Assembly (NCBI GenBank): GCA_019448385.1
Contig: JAGTXO010000053.1
Span: forward strand, 124,001 to 188,000
Length of the DNA: 64,000 nucleotides
Direction of reading: 5' to 3'
Source: Diacronema lutheri
Taxonomy: Eukaryota > Haptophyta > Pavlovophyceae > Pavlovales > Pavlovaceae
Shown here: positions 1-9,004 of the stretch, piece by piece
Layout of the letters: each line of letters starts with the position of its first letter
How positions within the stretch are numbered: the first letter of the stretch is position 1
Notes under the pieces: generated by a model
What the model was told of the DNA's origin: nothing
The model's database searches: none
What the model saw: only the letters and a program-made list of their open reading frames with translations
Made by a program: the position numbers and the translations under genes

Positions 1-2451
1 GCGGCCACCTGGCCACTCGTCGAGCTGCACGGCGGCGTGGGCGCGCTGGGCGGCAAGCACGCCGTGAGCGCCGCCGTGTCGCGCCAGCTCACGGCGCTGG
101 GGCTGCGCGGCCCGCCGCCGTTCGTCGTCGTGCACGCCGCACACGCGAGCACGCCGCTGCGCGACTTGCCCGAGCGGCTCGAGCTGAGCGTGGTGGCGGC
201 GAACGGCGCGAACGCGACCGGCGTCGCGTACGTACGGTGCGCGGCCGTGCTGCGCGACCCAAACCCCGAGCAGGCGCGGCTCGTCGGCTGCGCCGCCGTC
301 GCATCCGGCGCGCGCGCCTGGGCGCGGATCGCCGGCGAGAACGTGCGCGTGTGCACCGAGCAGGCTGTGCGTGCGGGCGAGCCGCTGCTCGTCGTGTACG
401 CGGCGCATCGGCGCGGCGCGCGCGCTGGCGGCCAGCCGAGCGCGCGTGCCGAGCCAACGGGCGCGTCGGCGGCCGGCGCGCCGCCGGCGGAGCCGGCCGG
501 CGAGCGGCCGCGTCTGCACGGCGCGCCGCACGTGCAGCCCCGCCCCGCGCCGTGCAATGCGGCGGCGTACGGAGCGCACGCGACCGACGTGGCGTGCGTG
601 CTGGCAGCAGGGCGCGCGCGCGCCACGAACGCGGCGGGGCGCCCCCGTACGCGCTCTACGGCACGAGCCTGTCGGCGTACAAGATGGGCGCGCTGCAGGG
701 CGCGTTGACCGAGGTGCCGCGGAAGATCGTCGGGCTGGAGCTGCGCGCGATTGCCAAAGCCGCGGCCGAGCAGGGGCGCCCGTGGACGACGGCGCCTCTC
801 GAGGTCGCGCGCGACGTGCTGGACGCCGCGTCGAGCGGCACGAGCAAGAAGCGCGCCGTCGACGCACGCGTGCGGTGCGCGTGGGCCGACAAAGGCCTCG
901 ACGAGAAGGCGCGCGTCGCGCTGCTCGTCATGCGCCCCGAGCGCACGATCGGCGCGGCGGTCGTGGCCGTTGTGCGCAGCACGCCAGAGGCGCGCGGGTG
1001 GGTGCAGCTCTTCAACCCGACGGGTAGGCCGAAAGCCGCATCCGAGGTGGCCGGCGTCGCGCAAAAAATCGTCGCGCCGCTCGCGAGCGCGCTCGACGTG
1101 GACGAGTTGCCGCCCGTCGGGGGGCAGGCGCGCGACGAGCCGCGCGCGGCCGAGCCCGGCGGCGGCGGCGGCTACCGCACCGAGCGCGCGGCGGACGCGC
1201 GCGCCGTGTGCCTCGTCGTCGTCTCCTGGCTCGCGCTCGTCGGAGGCGCGGATGCCGAGGCGGGCGCGGACGCCGGCGCGCGCGCCGGCGCCCGCGTCGT
1301 CGGGCGCGGCGAGACGAGCGAGCTCGCGCGCGCGGCGAGCACGCTCGCGCGCAGCCCGCTGCACACGGCTCGCCTCGCAACCTACCGTTGCGACGTGCAC
1401 GCCCTCGTCGTCGCCGAGACGGCGCGTGCGCTGCGAACGGCCGAGGCGGCGGCGCAGACGGCGGCGTCGGCGTCGGCGGCGCAGCCGTCGGCGGCGGCGG
1501 CCGCGGGTGCGGACGCGGACACGACGGCTGGCCACGCGGCCGCGCGCTGCCTGGACGAGCTCGTTGAGTCGAACGGCGCGCGCGCGGACGTGCCGGACGG
1601 CGCCTTCGACGCCGCGCTCGCCACGCTGCGCGACTCGGCGCGCGAGTGCCGCCGCTTCTTCGGCCTGCGCGAGACGCGCGCGCTGCTCGCGCAGAAAGGG
1701 GCCGAGTACAGCGCGGCACGCGCGAGGCTGCGCGCCGCGCTCGACGACGGCACGTGCGACGCGCTGCTGCTCGCGCATGCGCCAGCCGAAGGCGCCGACC
1801 CGGAGCTGCTGCTCGTGCTCACCCGCGCGAGCGGGGGGCTCAGCCTGCGCGTGCTCGAGCGCGAGCCGGCGTGCGCGGCGCGAGGCGCGGCGGCGCCGCC
1901 GCGCTGGGCGGAGCAGCTCGCCGAGCGCCACATCGCGCGCGGCCTGACCGTCGAGCGGCTGCAGCGGGCGGAGCGGTCGCGCGCGCACGTGCCGCCCGCC
2001 GGTCAGGCGCGCGTCTGGGCGCTCGCGCTTGCGCAGCACGTGCTGCGCGCGCCGCCGGGCAGTCTGCGCGGCAATGCCGGGTGCGCGTGGCCCAACGAGC
2101 GCGCCGTGTGCGCGGCCGGCGCTCGGCTTGCCGGGCAGCTTCGCGCCGAGCTCGAGCGCGCGCGCGCGGCCGCGCGCGCGACGCCGGCGGCCGGCGGATT
2201 GACCAGCGCCGCACCCGAGCCCGCGACCGCTGGGGCCGCAGCGCTCGCGCACGGCGCGCGCGCGCGCGGAAGTCCTGCCGCGCGGCAGGCGCCCGCCGCG
2301 CACGCGAGCGCGCCGACGGCGGCCGGCTCGGCCGTGGCCGCCGACGCGCAGCGCACGGCCGGACCGGCCGGACCGGCCGGCGCGCCCGTGCTCGTGTGCG
2401 GCGTGTGCGCCGAGCCGGCCGCCGCGCCGCCGGCCGCCGCGCCGCCAGTCG

Positions 2452-2485
<34 letters not shown>

Positions 2486-2585
2486 GCAGCCGGCCGCGCC
2501 CGCCGCCTACCTGCAGCGGCCAAAAGTGCTCGTCGCCAGGTACCCAAACCTTGCCCCTCCCAGCCGGCGCCTTTCACGCGCTTGA
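1..2585 (+). pseudogene. Polyprotein carboxyl half, copy 1 (frameshifted)
   Basis: The frame is open from base 1 to about 640 and then continues one frame back to a TGA at 2,583-2,585. The first part carries PPFVVVHAAHAST and ends LLVVYAAH, matching copy 2 at about 25,470-25,790. This looks like the C-terminal strands of a ubiquitin-specific protease (C19) fold, but the usual Gly-His is absent. The next parts, about 655-1,260 and 1,550-2,110, match copy 2 at 26,035-26,650 and 26,940-27,510 and resemble Ulp1 (C48) peptidase halves without clear catalytic His or Cys. A Pro/Ala repeat (AAPPAAAPP) fills 2,395-2,500. The frameshift lies at a different place from that of copy 2, so it is probably a separate lesion. 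The peptidase resemblance is inference only. Confidence 0.4.
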
Positions 2586-5500
2586 AAAGTACGGTGCGAC
2601 GCTCTCGCGCATTGCAGCCGAGGCCGACGAGGCCACGCACGTGGCGTACGCAGTGTTCACCGACCGCACTCCCCGAGTGCGGGCGGTGCGCGCACGGCGG
2701 GTGCCCGCCGCGCCGCGCCGACGCGGTGCCCGGCTACTCAACCAACGAGCGGGAGGTGGCCAACGTGATCCGGCAGCTCCAGCTGCCGTCGGGCGCGAAG
2801 CGCGGCCACGCGCCCACGGAGGCGCACGCGCGCGAGCGGCAGCGCAACCAGCAGCACATTGAGCGCGTCCTGCAGGGCGACGCGCCGCCGACGCGCTCGA
2901 GGCTCGCGCTCGGCGGCTCCATCGACCACGAGGCGGAGCAGATCTTCACCGCCTTTCAAGGCGTGCTCCGTGGGCCGCGCCGCGTCGCACGCAACAAGGC
3001 GAAGAGCCCCTCCTGACGGTGCATCCTGACGGTGCGCCTGCGCCGGCCGCGCGCGCGCGCGCGCCCCCCCGTGCGAGCGGGCGCGCGCGCAGAGGAGGGG
3101 GGGGGGGGCTGGGCAGGGTGGCGCGTCGCTCGCGCGGCCGCCGCACTCTGCCGCCGCGCCCGGCGCGACATGCGCGCGCGGACGCCCCATCGCCGTGGCG
3201 CGCACCGGGGTGGCGGGGCAGGGCGCCTTCGCACGTGCGGCCGTCCGGCCGTCCGGCCGCGCGTGCGCCGTGGCGGCTGCGGGCGCGGCGCGCGCGGCGC
3301 GCGCGAGGCTGACGGCAGCGCGCGCCGCGCGCGCCGCGCTCGCGCCGCATACGCGCGCGCGCGGGCGCAGCCGGACAGGGTGGAGATGGGCGTTGCGCTG
3401 GTCGCGCGGCTCGGCATGCTCTAGACGCACATCACCGGCGAGCCGCCGCCGCACGCGCTCTGCCCCCGGCGGAGCGCGATGCAGCAGCGCTACACCGCGC
3501 TGACCGTGCTCGACTTGTACCTGCTGCTCGACAAGGAGGACAAGGGCTTCGTCGACGACAAGGCGCGCCAGCTGCCGACGGCGGACGGCGGGCCGCACCC
3601 GTGCGCGCGCGCATCGACGAGCGACCCGCGCATCAAGGATGCGATCTTGGGCCGCATCTTCGACCTGGACGTGCCCGCGCTTCGCTGGTCGGGCGCGGAG
3701 CGGCCTGCCGACACCGTCACCAAGGAGCAGCGGCGCGGGTGGTCCAGCACCGCCGTGCCGCCCGCGATCGCGTCCGCCGGGCCGCAGCCGGTCGAGCTCG
3801 TGCTCATCAACGGCGGCGACATCAAAGTGGTCAAGCCGGTGTTCGAGCCGCGGCGGCTCGGCGAGGCGTCGTATCTCACGCGGTGGCGCGATCCGAACGG
3901 CCCGGTCGACGTCGCGACCCCCGCGCAGCTGGCCGACGCGCGCACGCGCCACGGCCTCTCGCTCGCCGCGATGGACCCGGGCACGGCCGGCGTCGTCTCG
4001 TACGCGGAGGGCGGCTGCGGGCAGAAGCCCGTCTCGGTCACGCTCGGGCAGCGCGAGCGCGCCGCGCGCGCGCGGCACGCGCCCGAGCGCGAGAAGGGCC
4101 GTCGCGCAGCGCACCGGCCGCTCGATGCCGCGGCGGCAGCCGCTTGCGCGCCGTGTGCGCCGGCGACGGCGGCCGCGCTCGAGGCGGCGCTCGGCGCGGA
4201 GCACCGCGGGCACACCGTGCTCGAGGCCAACGAGCAGGTCAGCTTCACGCGCGCGCACACGCGGGTGCGCACGCAGACGCGGCACGTGCACAACTCGCCC
4301 GCGCGGCTGAGCGCGCGCGGGCGGCGCGGCGGCCTCAACCGGCGCGCGTGCGCGCTTGCGGCGGCGCGGCTCGTGCGCGTGCATGCGACCGAGCGGGGGC
4401 TCCGGCCCGACCAGCTGCTCGCCGTGTGCGGCGACTAGCTGCTCCGGTCACGCGGCGGCGGCGGCCGCGTGCGCGGCAAGCCGCCCGCGCTCGGCGAGGG
4501 CCTGCTCCGCGCGCTGCGCCGGCTCGGCGTCGCGGCGACGCTCGTGCCCGAGCCGCTGAGCTCCACGTGCTGCTCGGAGCTGCGCGAGGTGAAGCGGGGC
4601 GCGCCCGCTCCGAGCGCGGCGCCTGCCGCGGACGCCGCCGGCGCGCCGGCGGCGGCGGCGGCGGCTGGCCCGGCCGCGGCTGGCGGGCCGCGGCCGGTGC
4701 AGCGCTGCGCCGGCACGCTGCAGCCGTACGCGCGCAAGGCGGCGGGCGGCCGCGGCGCGTGGCGGGCGGCGCGGTGCGAACGTGCGGCACGCTCTACCAC
4801 CGCGACTGGACGGCAGCGCGCAACATCTACCACGACGCGCTCGACATGGTCGCCGACCACCTCGGCATGCGTGAGCGCATCACGTCCGAGCGCGGCCGCT
4901 TCGAGCGCGTCAAGCAAGGCTGGGCGCGCGCGCTCCGCACGCACAAGGAACACAAGGAGGACGAATTGGGCGCCGACGAGGTCGGCACGGCAGGCGACGG
5001 CGGCAGCGGCGGCGACGGGCACGGCGCACGCGGCGGGCCCGGCGGGCGCGGCGGGCGCGGCGGGCGCAGCGGGCGCGGCGGTCGCGGCCGCGGCGCGCGC
5101 ACGGCCGGCGGCGCAGCAGCCGCCGCTGCCGCCACCGCCGGCACAGCCGCGCCCAGCGCCGGCGCTGGTGCTGGCGGCTCACGGCGCGATGGCCGTGGCG
5201 CGCGCCGCCATGGCGCCAGCCGCGGCGCTCCGGGCGGCGGCGCGAGCGGCTCGAGCTCGCCGACGCGCGGGGCCACGCCGACGGCCAAGCGCCTCCGTTG
5301 GGCCAGCGCCGCAGCCGCGAGTGGCGCAGCGCCCGGTCGGCCGGCTGCAGCCACACGGCGGGGCGGCTCGGCCAGCCCGAGCACGCGTGCCGCGCCGTCG
5401 GGCCCGAAGCGGGCCCGGCCGAGCCGCGGCCGCGCGCATGACGCCGCCGCCGCCGCGCGCACCCGCGCGGACACGCCCACCGACGAGGCGGCGCAGCTCG

Positions 5501-5601
5501 GCCGCAGTGCGGCAGCCGCGCGTCCGATGCCCGCGCAGCGCGCGGCAAGCAGCGCGACGGCGGTGGGCGGGCCGCCGCGCAGCCACAGCACGCACAGCTG
5601 A
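2551..5601 (+). pseudogene. Fanzor (TnpB-family) nuclease, copy 1, broken
   Basis: The N-terminal Fanzor-like segment starts near 2,551 (GAFHALEKYGATLSRI) and matches copy 2 near 27,900. After an intron (3,032-3,370) the frame carries DLYLLLDKEDKGF, then the RuvC-I motif AAMDPGTAGVVSY at about 3,967. The RuvC-II region LLAVCGD is followed directly by a TAG at 4,436-4,438 where the other copies have Trp. The zinc ribbon (STCCSEL, RCAGTL) and the RuvC-III motif YHRDWTAARNIY at about 4,795-4,830 follow, with a frame change near 4,785. The tail from 4,990 to the stop is Gly/Ala/Arg-rich low complexity. In the TnpB/Fanzor family the protein is an RNA-guided DNA endonuclease; this copy cannot make a full one. 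The domain call is firm because DPG, the zinc cysteines and RD are all visible. Confidence 0.7.
3032..3370 (+). other. Spliceosomal intron in Fanzor copy 1
   Basis: The donor context CCTGACG/GTGCGC and acceptor GGGCGCAG/CCGGA are the same as in copies 2 and 5. The donor context is partly duplicated (also at 3,019). The interior is (GC)n and G-rich and shows no coding similarity to copy 4, which reads through this position without an intron. Inferred from comparison, not from transcripts. Confidence 0.55.
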
Positions 5602-5965
5602 GCACGACGCTTTACAGGACCCGGTAGGCCTGCGTCATCATCGAGCGGCCTCTCGATGCAAGAGCGGACTCGTTGCCTACCATCCGCTCGTCGCCGTCGG
5701 GAGCAAGCGCAAGATGCGTCGCGCAGCTCAAGGAGGCTGCGGCAGCGCACGCGCGTGGCGCGGCGAAGGTTGCAAAACCTCGGTGAAGTCGCAAGGCCGT
5801 GCGCTGGTGTGCGGGCGGCGCTCGGAGGCGCTCGCGGTGCGGTGCGCCGGGGCTGTGTGCGCGCACGGCGAGAGAGGCGTCGCTGCTCGAGAACCTTGCC
5901 CTATATAGGGCGCGGTCCGGGGTGGTCCGGCCAGTATGGGGCTGAGAGTACGACCCGGGTCGTAC
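5602..5965. other. Spacer, nothing recognised
   Basis: 364 bases between the end of Fanzor copy 1 and dispersed repeat R1. I see no gene, no hairpin comparable to those after the other Fanzors, and no terminal repeat. A short TATA-like string (ctatatagggc) lies near 5,901. Confidence 0.4.
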
Positions 5966-6480
5966 AATCAAGGGTTAAAAGCCAGCCAATGAGCGCTCGA
6001 GGCGTCGGAGCGAGGCTTAGGACGAGTCCAGGACCGAGACCCCCCCCCACCCCCCGGACCAACCGAATTTGAGTAGAATTCGGGGTCGAGCGGGGGCGAC
6101 GGACGGAGGGCCCGAGCAGGGCCGACGGAGGGTCCGACCCCGGAATGCGGGCGACCGGAAGGGCTTGGGTGATTGACGCCCAGTCGAATTGAATGGCGGG
6201 TTCCGGGGGGGTCGCAACTGGCATCGCGCAAGCTGAGGCGCTCTGACTGACCGGACCGCGCCGAGTGCGCGTGCACCCCGTGAAGGGCGCGGCCACGGAC
6301 TGTGCTCGCGACTGAGCTCGCTTCGGTATACCATGCGCTGCGCCGGCGGGCTACTTGCCCTTGGCCGAGCTGCGGGTGTTGCGCACGGCCGTGTTGCGCA
6401 GCCAGCGGCTCGATGGGCCGGTGGCCGGAACCTTGGCGCGCTTGGACTTGGCGACCTCGGCCTGCGCAGACTCGAACGCG
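5966..6480 (+). repeat. Dispersed repeat R1, copy 1
   Basis: About 500 bp starting AATCAAGGGTT and shared, in the same orientation, with 34,480-34,950. A third partial copy lies inverted at 59,692-59,815. Landmarks common to all are GATTGACGCCCAG and CGCAACTGGCATCGCGCAAG. The right part overlaps the 3' end of the unrecognised minus-strand gene at 6,351-7,359, so R1 may have carried away the tail of that gene. Family unknown. Confidence 0.7.
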
Positions 6481-7359
6481 TGCGTGAACTCGAGGCGCTT
6501 GCAGGCGGCGAGCACGGTGAGTTCGTAGTAGGTCTTGTGCTCGGTGGCCTGGCTGTCGACCGACAAGAGCTTGGGCGAGTTCGGCGGCACGTTGGCGCAC
6601 TCGGGCTCGGTGCGCGGCTCTGCCGGCGCCGGCGCGGGCGCGGGCGCGGGCGCGACGCTTCGGACTCGCTGCCCGGCTCTGCCTGTGCGGGCGCGGTGCA
6701 CTTGGACTCGATGCCCGGCTCTGCCTTCGTGGGCGCGGTCGCGGGCACGGGCGCACCCTCGACCTCGTCGCGGTTGAAGACACCGATCTCGACGCACACG
6801 CCGCGGTCCTTGTAGTCGGTGGCCTCGCTGTCACTCGCGTAAACCTCGGGCGAACTCGCAACAAGCGTGGAGGCGCTCGCTGCACCACACCAGATAGCCA
6901 TCGAGCTTGTAAGCGTGCACGTGCGCCCGTGCGAGGTTCTTGGAGAGCGCATCAACGCGCGCGCACATGCCGTCGCGTGATTTGGCCGGTGCCCTGCGGT
7001 GCTTCAAAGGCCTGGCGCTCGGCGTTGAGCATGTCGTGATCCACGCGAACGAGCTGCAACCAGCTGCAGCACCCGCGCGAAGCCGCCGTCGCCGACGATG
7101 CGCTGGGGCACGTGGCCCATGAGGTGCGCGCGGCACGTGCCAAGCGCGACATTCTTGCGCAGCAGCGTGATGATCCGGGCGCCGCGCACGAGCCGGCCCA
7201 CGCACCTGAGCGCGTAGACCCGAGCATAACGTTGGCCTCGGCCGCATCGCGGCGGCGGGCGATGCGCCGCAGGATGCGCACGCGGTAGTGCCGGGCGACG
7301 AGCAGGTCGTCGCCGACGATCACGTCGGGAAGCAGCTCGGAGACGTTCTGGGGGTACAT
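6351..7359 (-). pseudogene. Unrecognised minus-strand protein, several frame changes
   Basis: Reading right to left, coherent segments appear in changing frames: MYPQNVSELLPDVIVGDDLL from 7,359, then DALSKNLARAHVHAYKLDGY near 6,940, a Pro/Glu/Ala-rich linker, and a basic tail ending NTRSSAKGK with a stop at 6,351. Two related short units are present (SPEVYASDSEAT and SPKLLSVDSQAT), which suggests an internal repeat. I do not recognise a family. The 3' part is duplicated in R1 at 34.5-34.95 kb. It may be a decayed transposon protein or a host gene broken by the repeat. Confidence 0.3.
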
Positions 7360-7595
7360 GTTGTGCGAGCGTGCCCGAGATCTCGGGCGTGCTGCCGGTT
7401 CAGAGCGCGTCGGACCGAGTTTCGGGCGATGCGCCTCGCGTACGAAGCCGCCTGTGCGCGCGGAGACGGCAAGCGCGACGAGGGGCGGTGCGGACCAGGA
7501 GGTCTACGTCGCGTACGCGCCCTCGCCCGGCGACTTCGACGCCGCGACGCTGACGATGCGCGCGGCGTACAGCACCAACCGTGCTGGGATAGAGT

Positions 7596-7710
7596 AGCCG
7601 ATTGCTGCCATGCTGTGCCCGAGGGAGAGAGCCAACTCCGTCACAAACTTGAAACTTCCCAATTCGGGTATAAACTTCCCAAATCGAACTCGGGATAAAG
7701 CAGATGAATA
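7596..7710 (+). repeat. tRNA-like dispersed repeat, copy 1
   Basis: GCTGTGCCCGAGGGAGAGAG followed by CCAACTCCGTCACAAACTT and ATCGAACTCGGG is shared with 20,995-21,050. The second copy has TGCCCGAGCGG, one base from the A-box of Leu/Ser-type tRNAs, and both have a weaker B-box-like ATCGAACTC. Both copies run on into GGGATAAAG. A tRNA-derived SINE fragment is the likely explanation; no cloverleaf can be folded, so it is not called a tRNA gene. Confidence 0.45.
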
Positions 7711-7750
7711 TACTAACGACGCTTTCCGACGGGTCAACAGATGGGGTCAG
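7711..7750 (+). repeat. Terminal repeat, TACTAAC family (T1)
   Basis: TACTAACGACGCTTTCC followed by GACGGGTCAACAG matches the end sequence found at 41,838-42,112, 43,886 and, in variant form, 56,513 and 60,783. Here only about 40 bp are conserved. The following 400 bases up to 8,167 hold no gene; they contain several short self-complementary strings around TCCGAA/TTCGGA. Confidence 0.5.
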
Positions 7751-8167
7751 GAAGTGCGCAGCAAAGCAGATGAATTGAAGTCCGAACTCCGGAACTTCGC
7801 TGCGTCCCGACATTCGGATCGCAAGACTGCGCAGTACTTGCGGTCCGAATTTCGGATCGCACGCACGCACACGCGCAGCGAGTCTTAAATTCCGGAGAGC
7901 AGAAGCGACGCCGTGATCCTCGCGAGTGAGCGCAATGGCGCGCGTGCCGCGCCCGCCACGCATGTCCTGAACACCCTCACAACCGCCCATGCCCGCGCGA
8001 CGCACGCCGAACACACGCGCAGGCCCTGGCCGTGCCGACGACCACGCGCGCGCGGCGGATCGTCGGCTAGGTTCTCAACGTACGAACAAACCTGAGGTCA
8101 CATGGGCAACCAGTAGGCTCTGCCGAGCGGCGCTCCCGCCGCCGATGAGGACCTAGCCGACGATGCA

Positions 8168-9004
8168 ATGCCTCCGGCATCACCGCTGCGGCAGGTGCAG
8201 CCGCAAATGACTCCGCCGCGACGCACGATGACGGGCGCGCTCTCGCGCACGCCTCGCACGCCGGTGGAAATTCCTTTCGAACCGGCACCTCTTTCGGATC
8301 GCGTTCTGCGCAGCAGGGAGCGCATTGGCGTCGGGCGCAACGGGCTCCAGCAGTTCGGCCGATTCAATTCGTTTCGCCCATTGGCGCTGCCCGACGCGCG
8401 AGAAGGCGCGCACGACAACCCGATCGACGTCGCTGGCGATGGTTCGAATTGCGGAGACGGGCTCTGCGATGAGCTCGAGTACGACGGCGGCGAGTTCGGG
8501 CGTGACGGCCTCTGCACCGACAACATGCTCGCCGGCGCAGGGCCCGGCGCGCGAGGCAGTGGCAACGGACTTGACGACGTGCTCGAAGGAGACGAGCTCT
8601 GCTGCGATGCGTCGGAGCACGCGCGTGACGAGTTCACACGTGGCGGCGGCGGACACGTCGACGGCGGGCTCGATGGGCAGGATGGCGAAGACGACGCGCC
8701 GCCGAGCAGGCTGCCGGGCAACTTTGGTTCCAAGTCAGGGGCGCAGCTCGGCCGTGCGGGCGGGGTTACGACCGGCTGCGTGGGAGGGGCCGAAGTGCCG
8801 CTGCGTCTCGTGCGCCTGCGGCAGGCGCCTCGGCGCGCGACTTTGGTGCGCCGGGCGTTTGGGCAGGCGCAGCGCCGCGGACGGCGCCCGCTGATTGCCC
8901 GCCGCGCGAGCAGGGCGACGCTAGCAGCTCGCTGGACACGCGCCGCACGCGCGAGGCGATCGCGCTCGACAACCGGCGGGCCAAGCGACATTGAACCTCC
9001 GTGA
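8168..9004 (+). CDS. Putative acidic N-terminal exon of the MULE protein
   Basis: An ATG-initiated frame of 278 codons whose third positions are strongly GC-biased, more so than in the other frames. It encodes an acidic, Asp/Gly-rich region (DNPIDVAGDGSNCGDGLCDE) and turns basic after about 8,740, where the true exon probably ends. It lies just upstream of the transposase frame, which lacks an ATG at 9,001, so splicing into that frame is likely; I could not fix the junction. No domain recognised. A minus-strand frame at 8,180-8,656 is also long but fits codon bias less well. Confidence 0.35.
   Translation: MPPASPLRQVQPQMTPPRRTMTGALSRTPRTPVEIPFEPAPLSDRVLRSRERIGVGRNGLQQFGRFNSFRPLALPDAREGAHDNPIDVAGDGSNCGDGLCDELEYDGGEFGRDGLCTDNMLAGAGPGARGSGNGLDDVLEGDELCCDASEHARDEFTRGGGGHVDGGLDGQDGEDDAPPSRLPGNFGSKSGAQLGRAGGVTTGCVGGAEVPLRLVRLRQAPRRATLVRRAFGQAQRRGRRPLIARRASRATLAARWTRAARARRSRSTTGGPSDIEPP

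Larger units (their letters stand above)
1..5601 (+). mobile_element. Fanzor-polyprotein element, copy 1 (left part outside window)
   Basis: This stretch is colinear with copy 2 (21,171-31,229): first the carboxyl half of the polyprotein, then the Fanzor nuclease with its intron, then an Ala/Gly/Arg-rich tail. It is clearly diverged from copies 2 and 5, which are nearly identical to each other. The window starts inside it, so the YqaJ-like domain is not visible. No terminal repeat was found after the stop at 5,599-5,601. Assignment to an element rests on repetition within this window and on the Fanzor domain; the ends are inferred. Confidence 0.6.

Noticed and set aside
2738-4384. Long minus-strand frame opposite Fanzor copy 1
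   Set aside because: Arg/Ala-rich antisense shadow; the plus strand carries the DPG, zinc and RD motifs.
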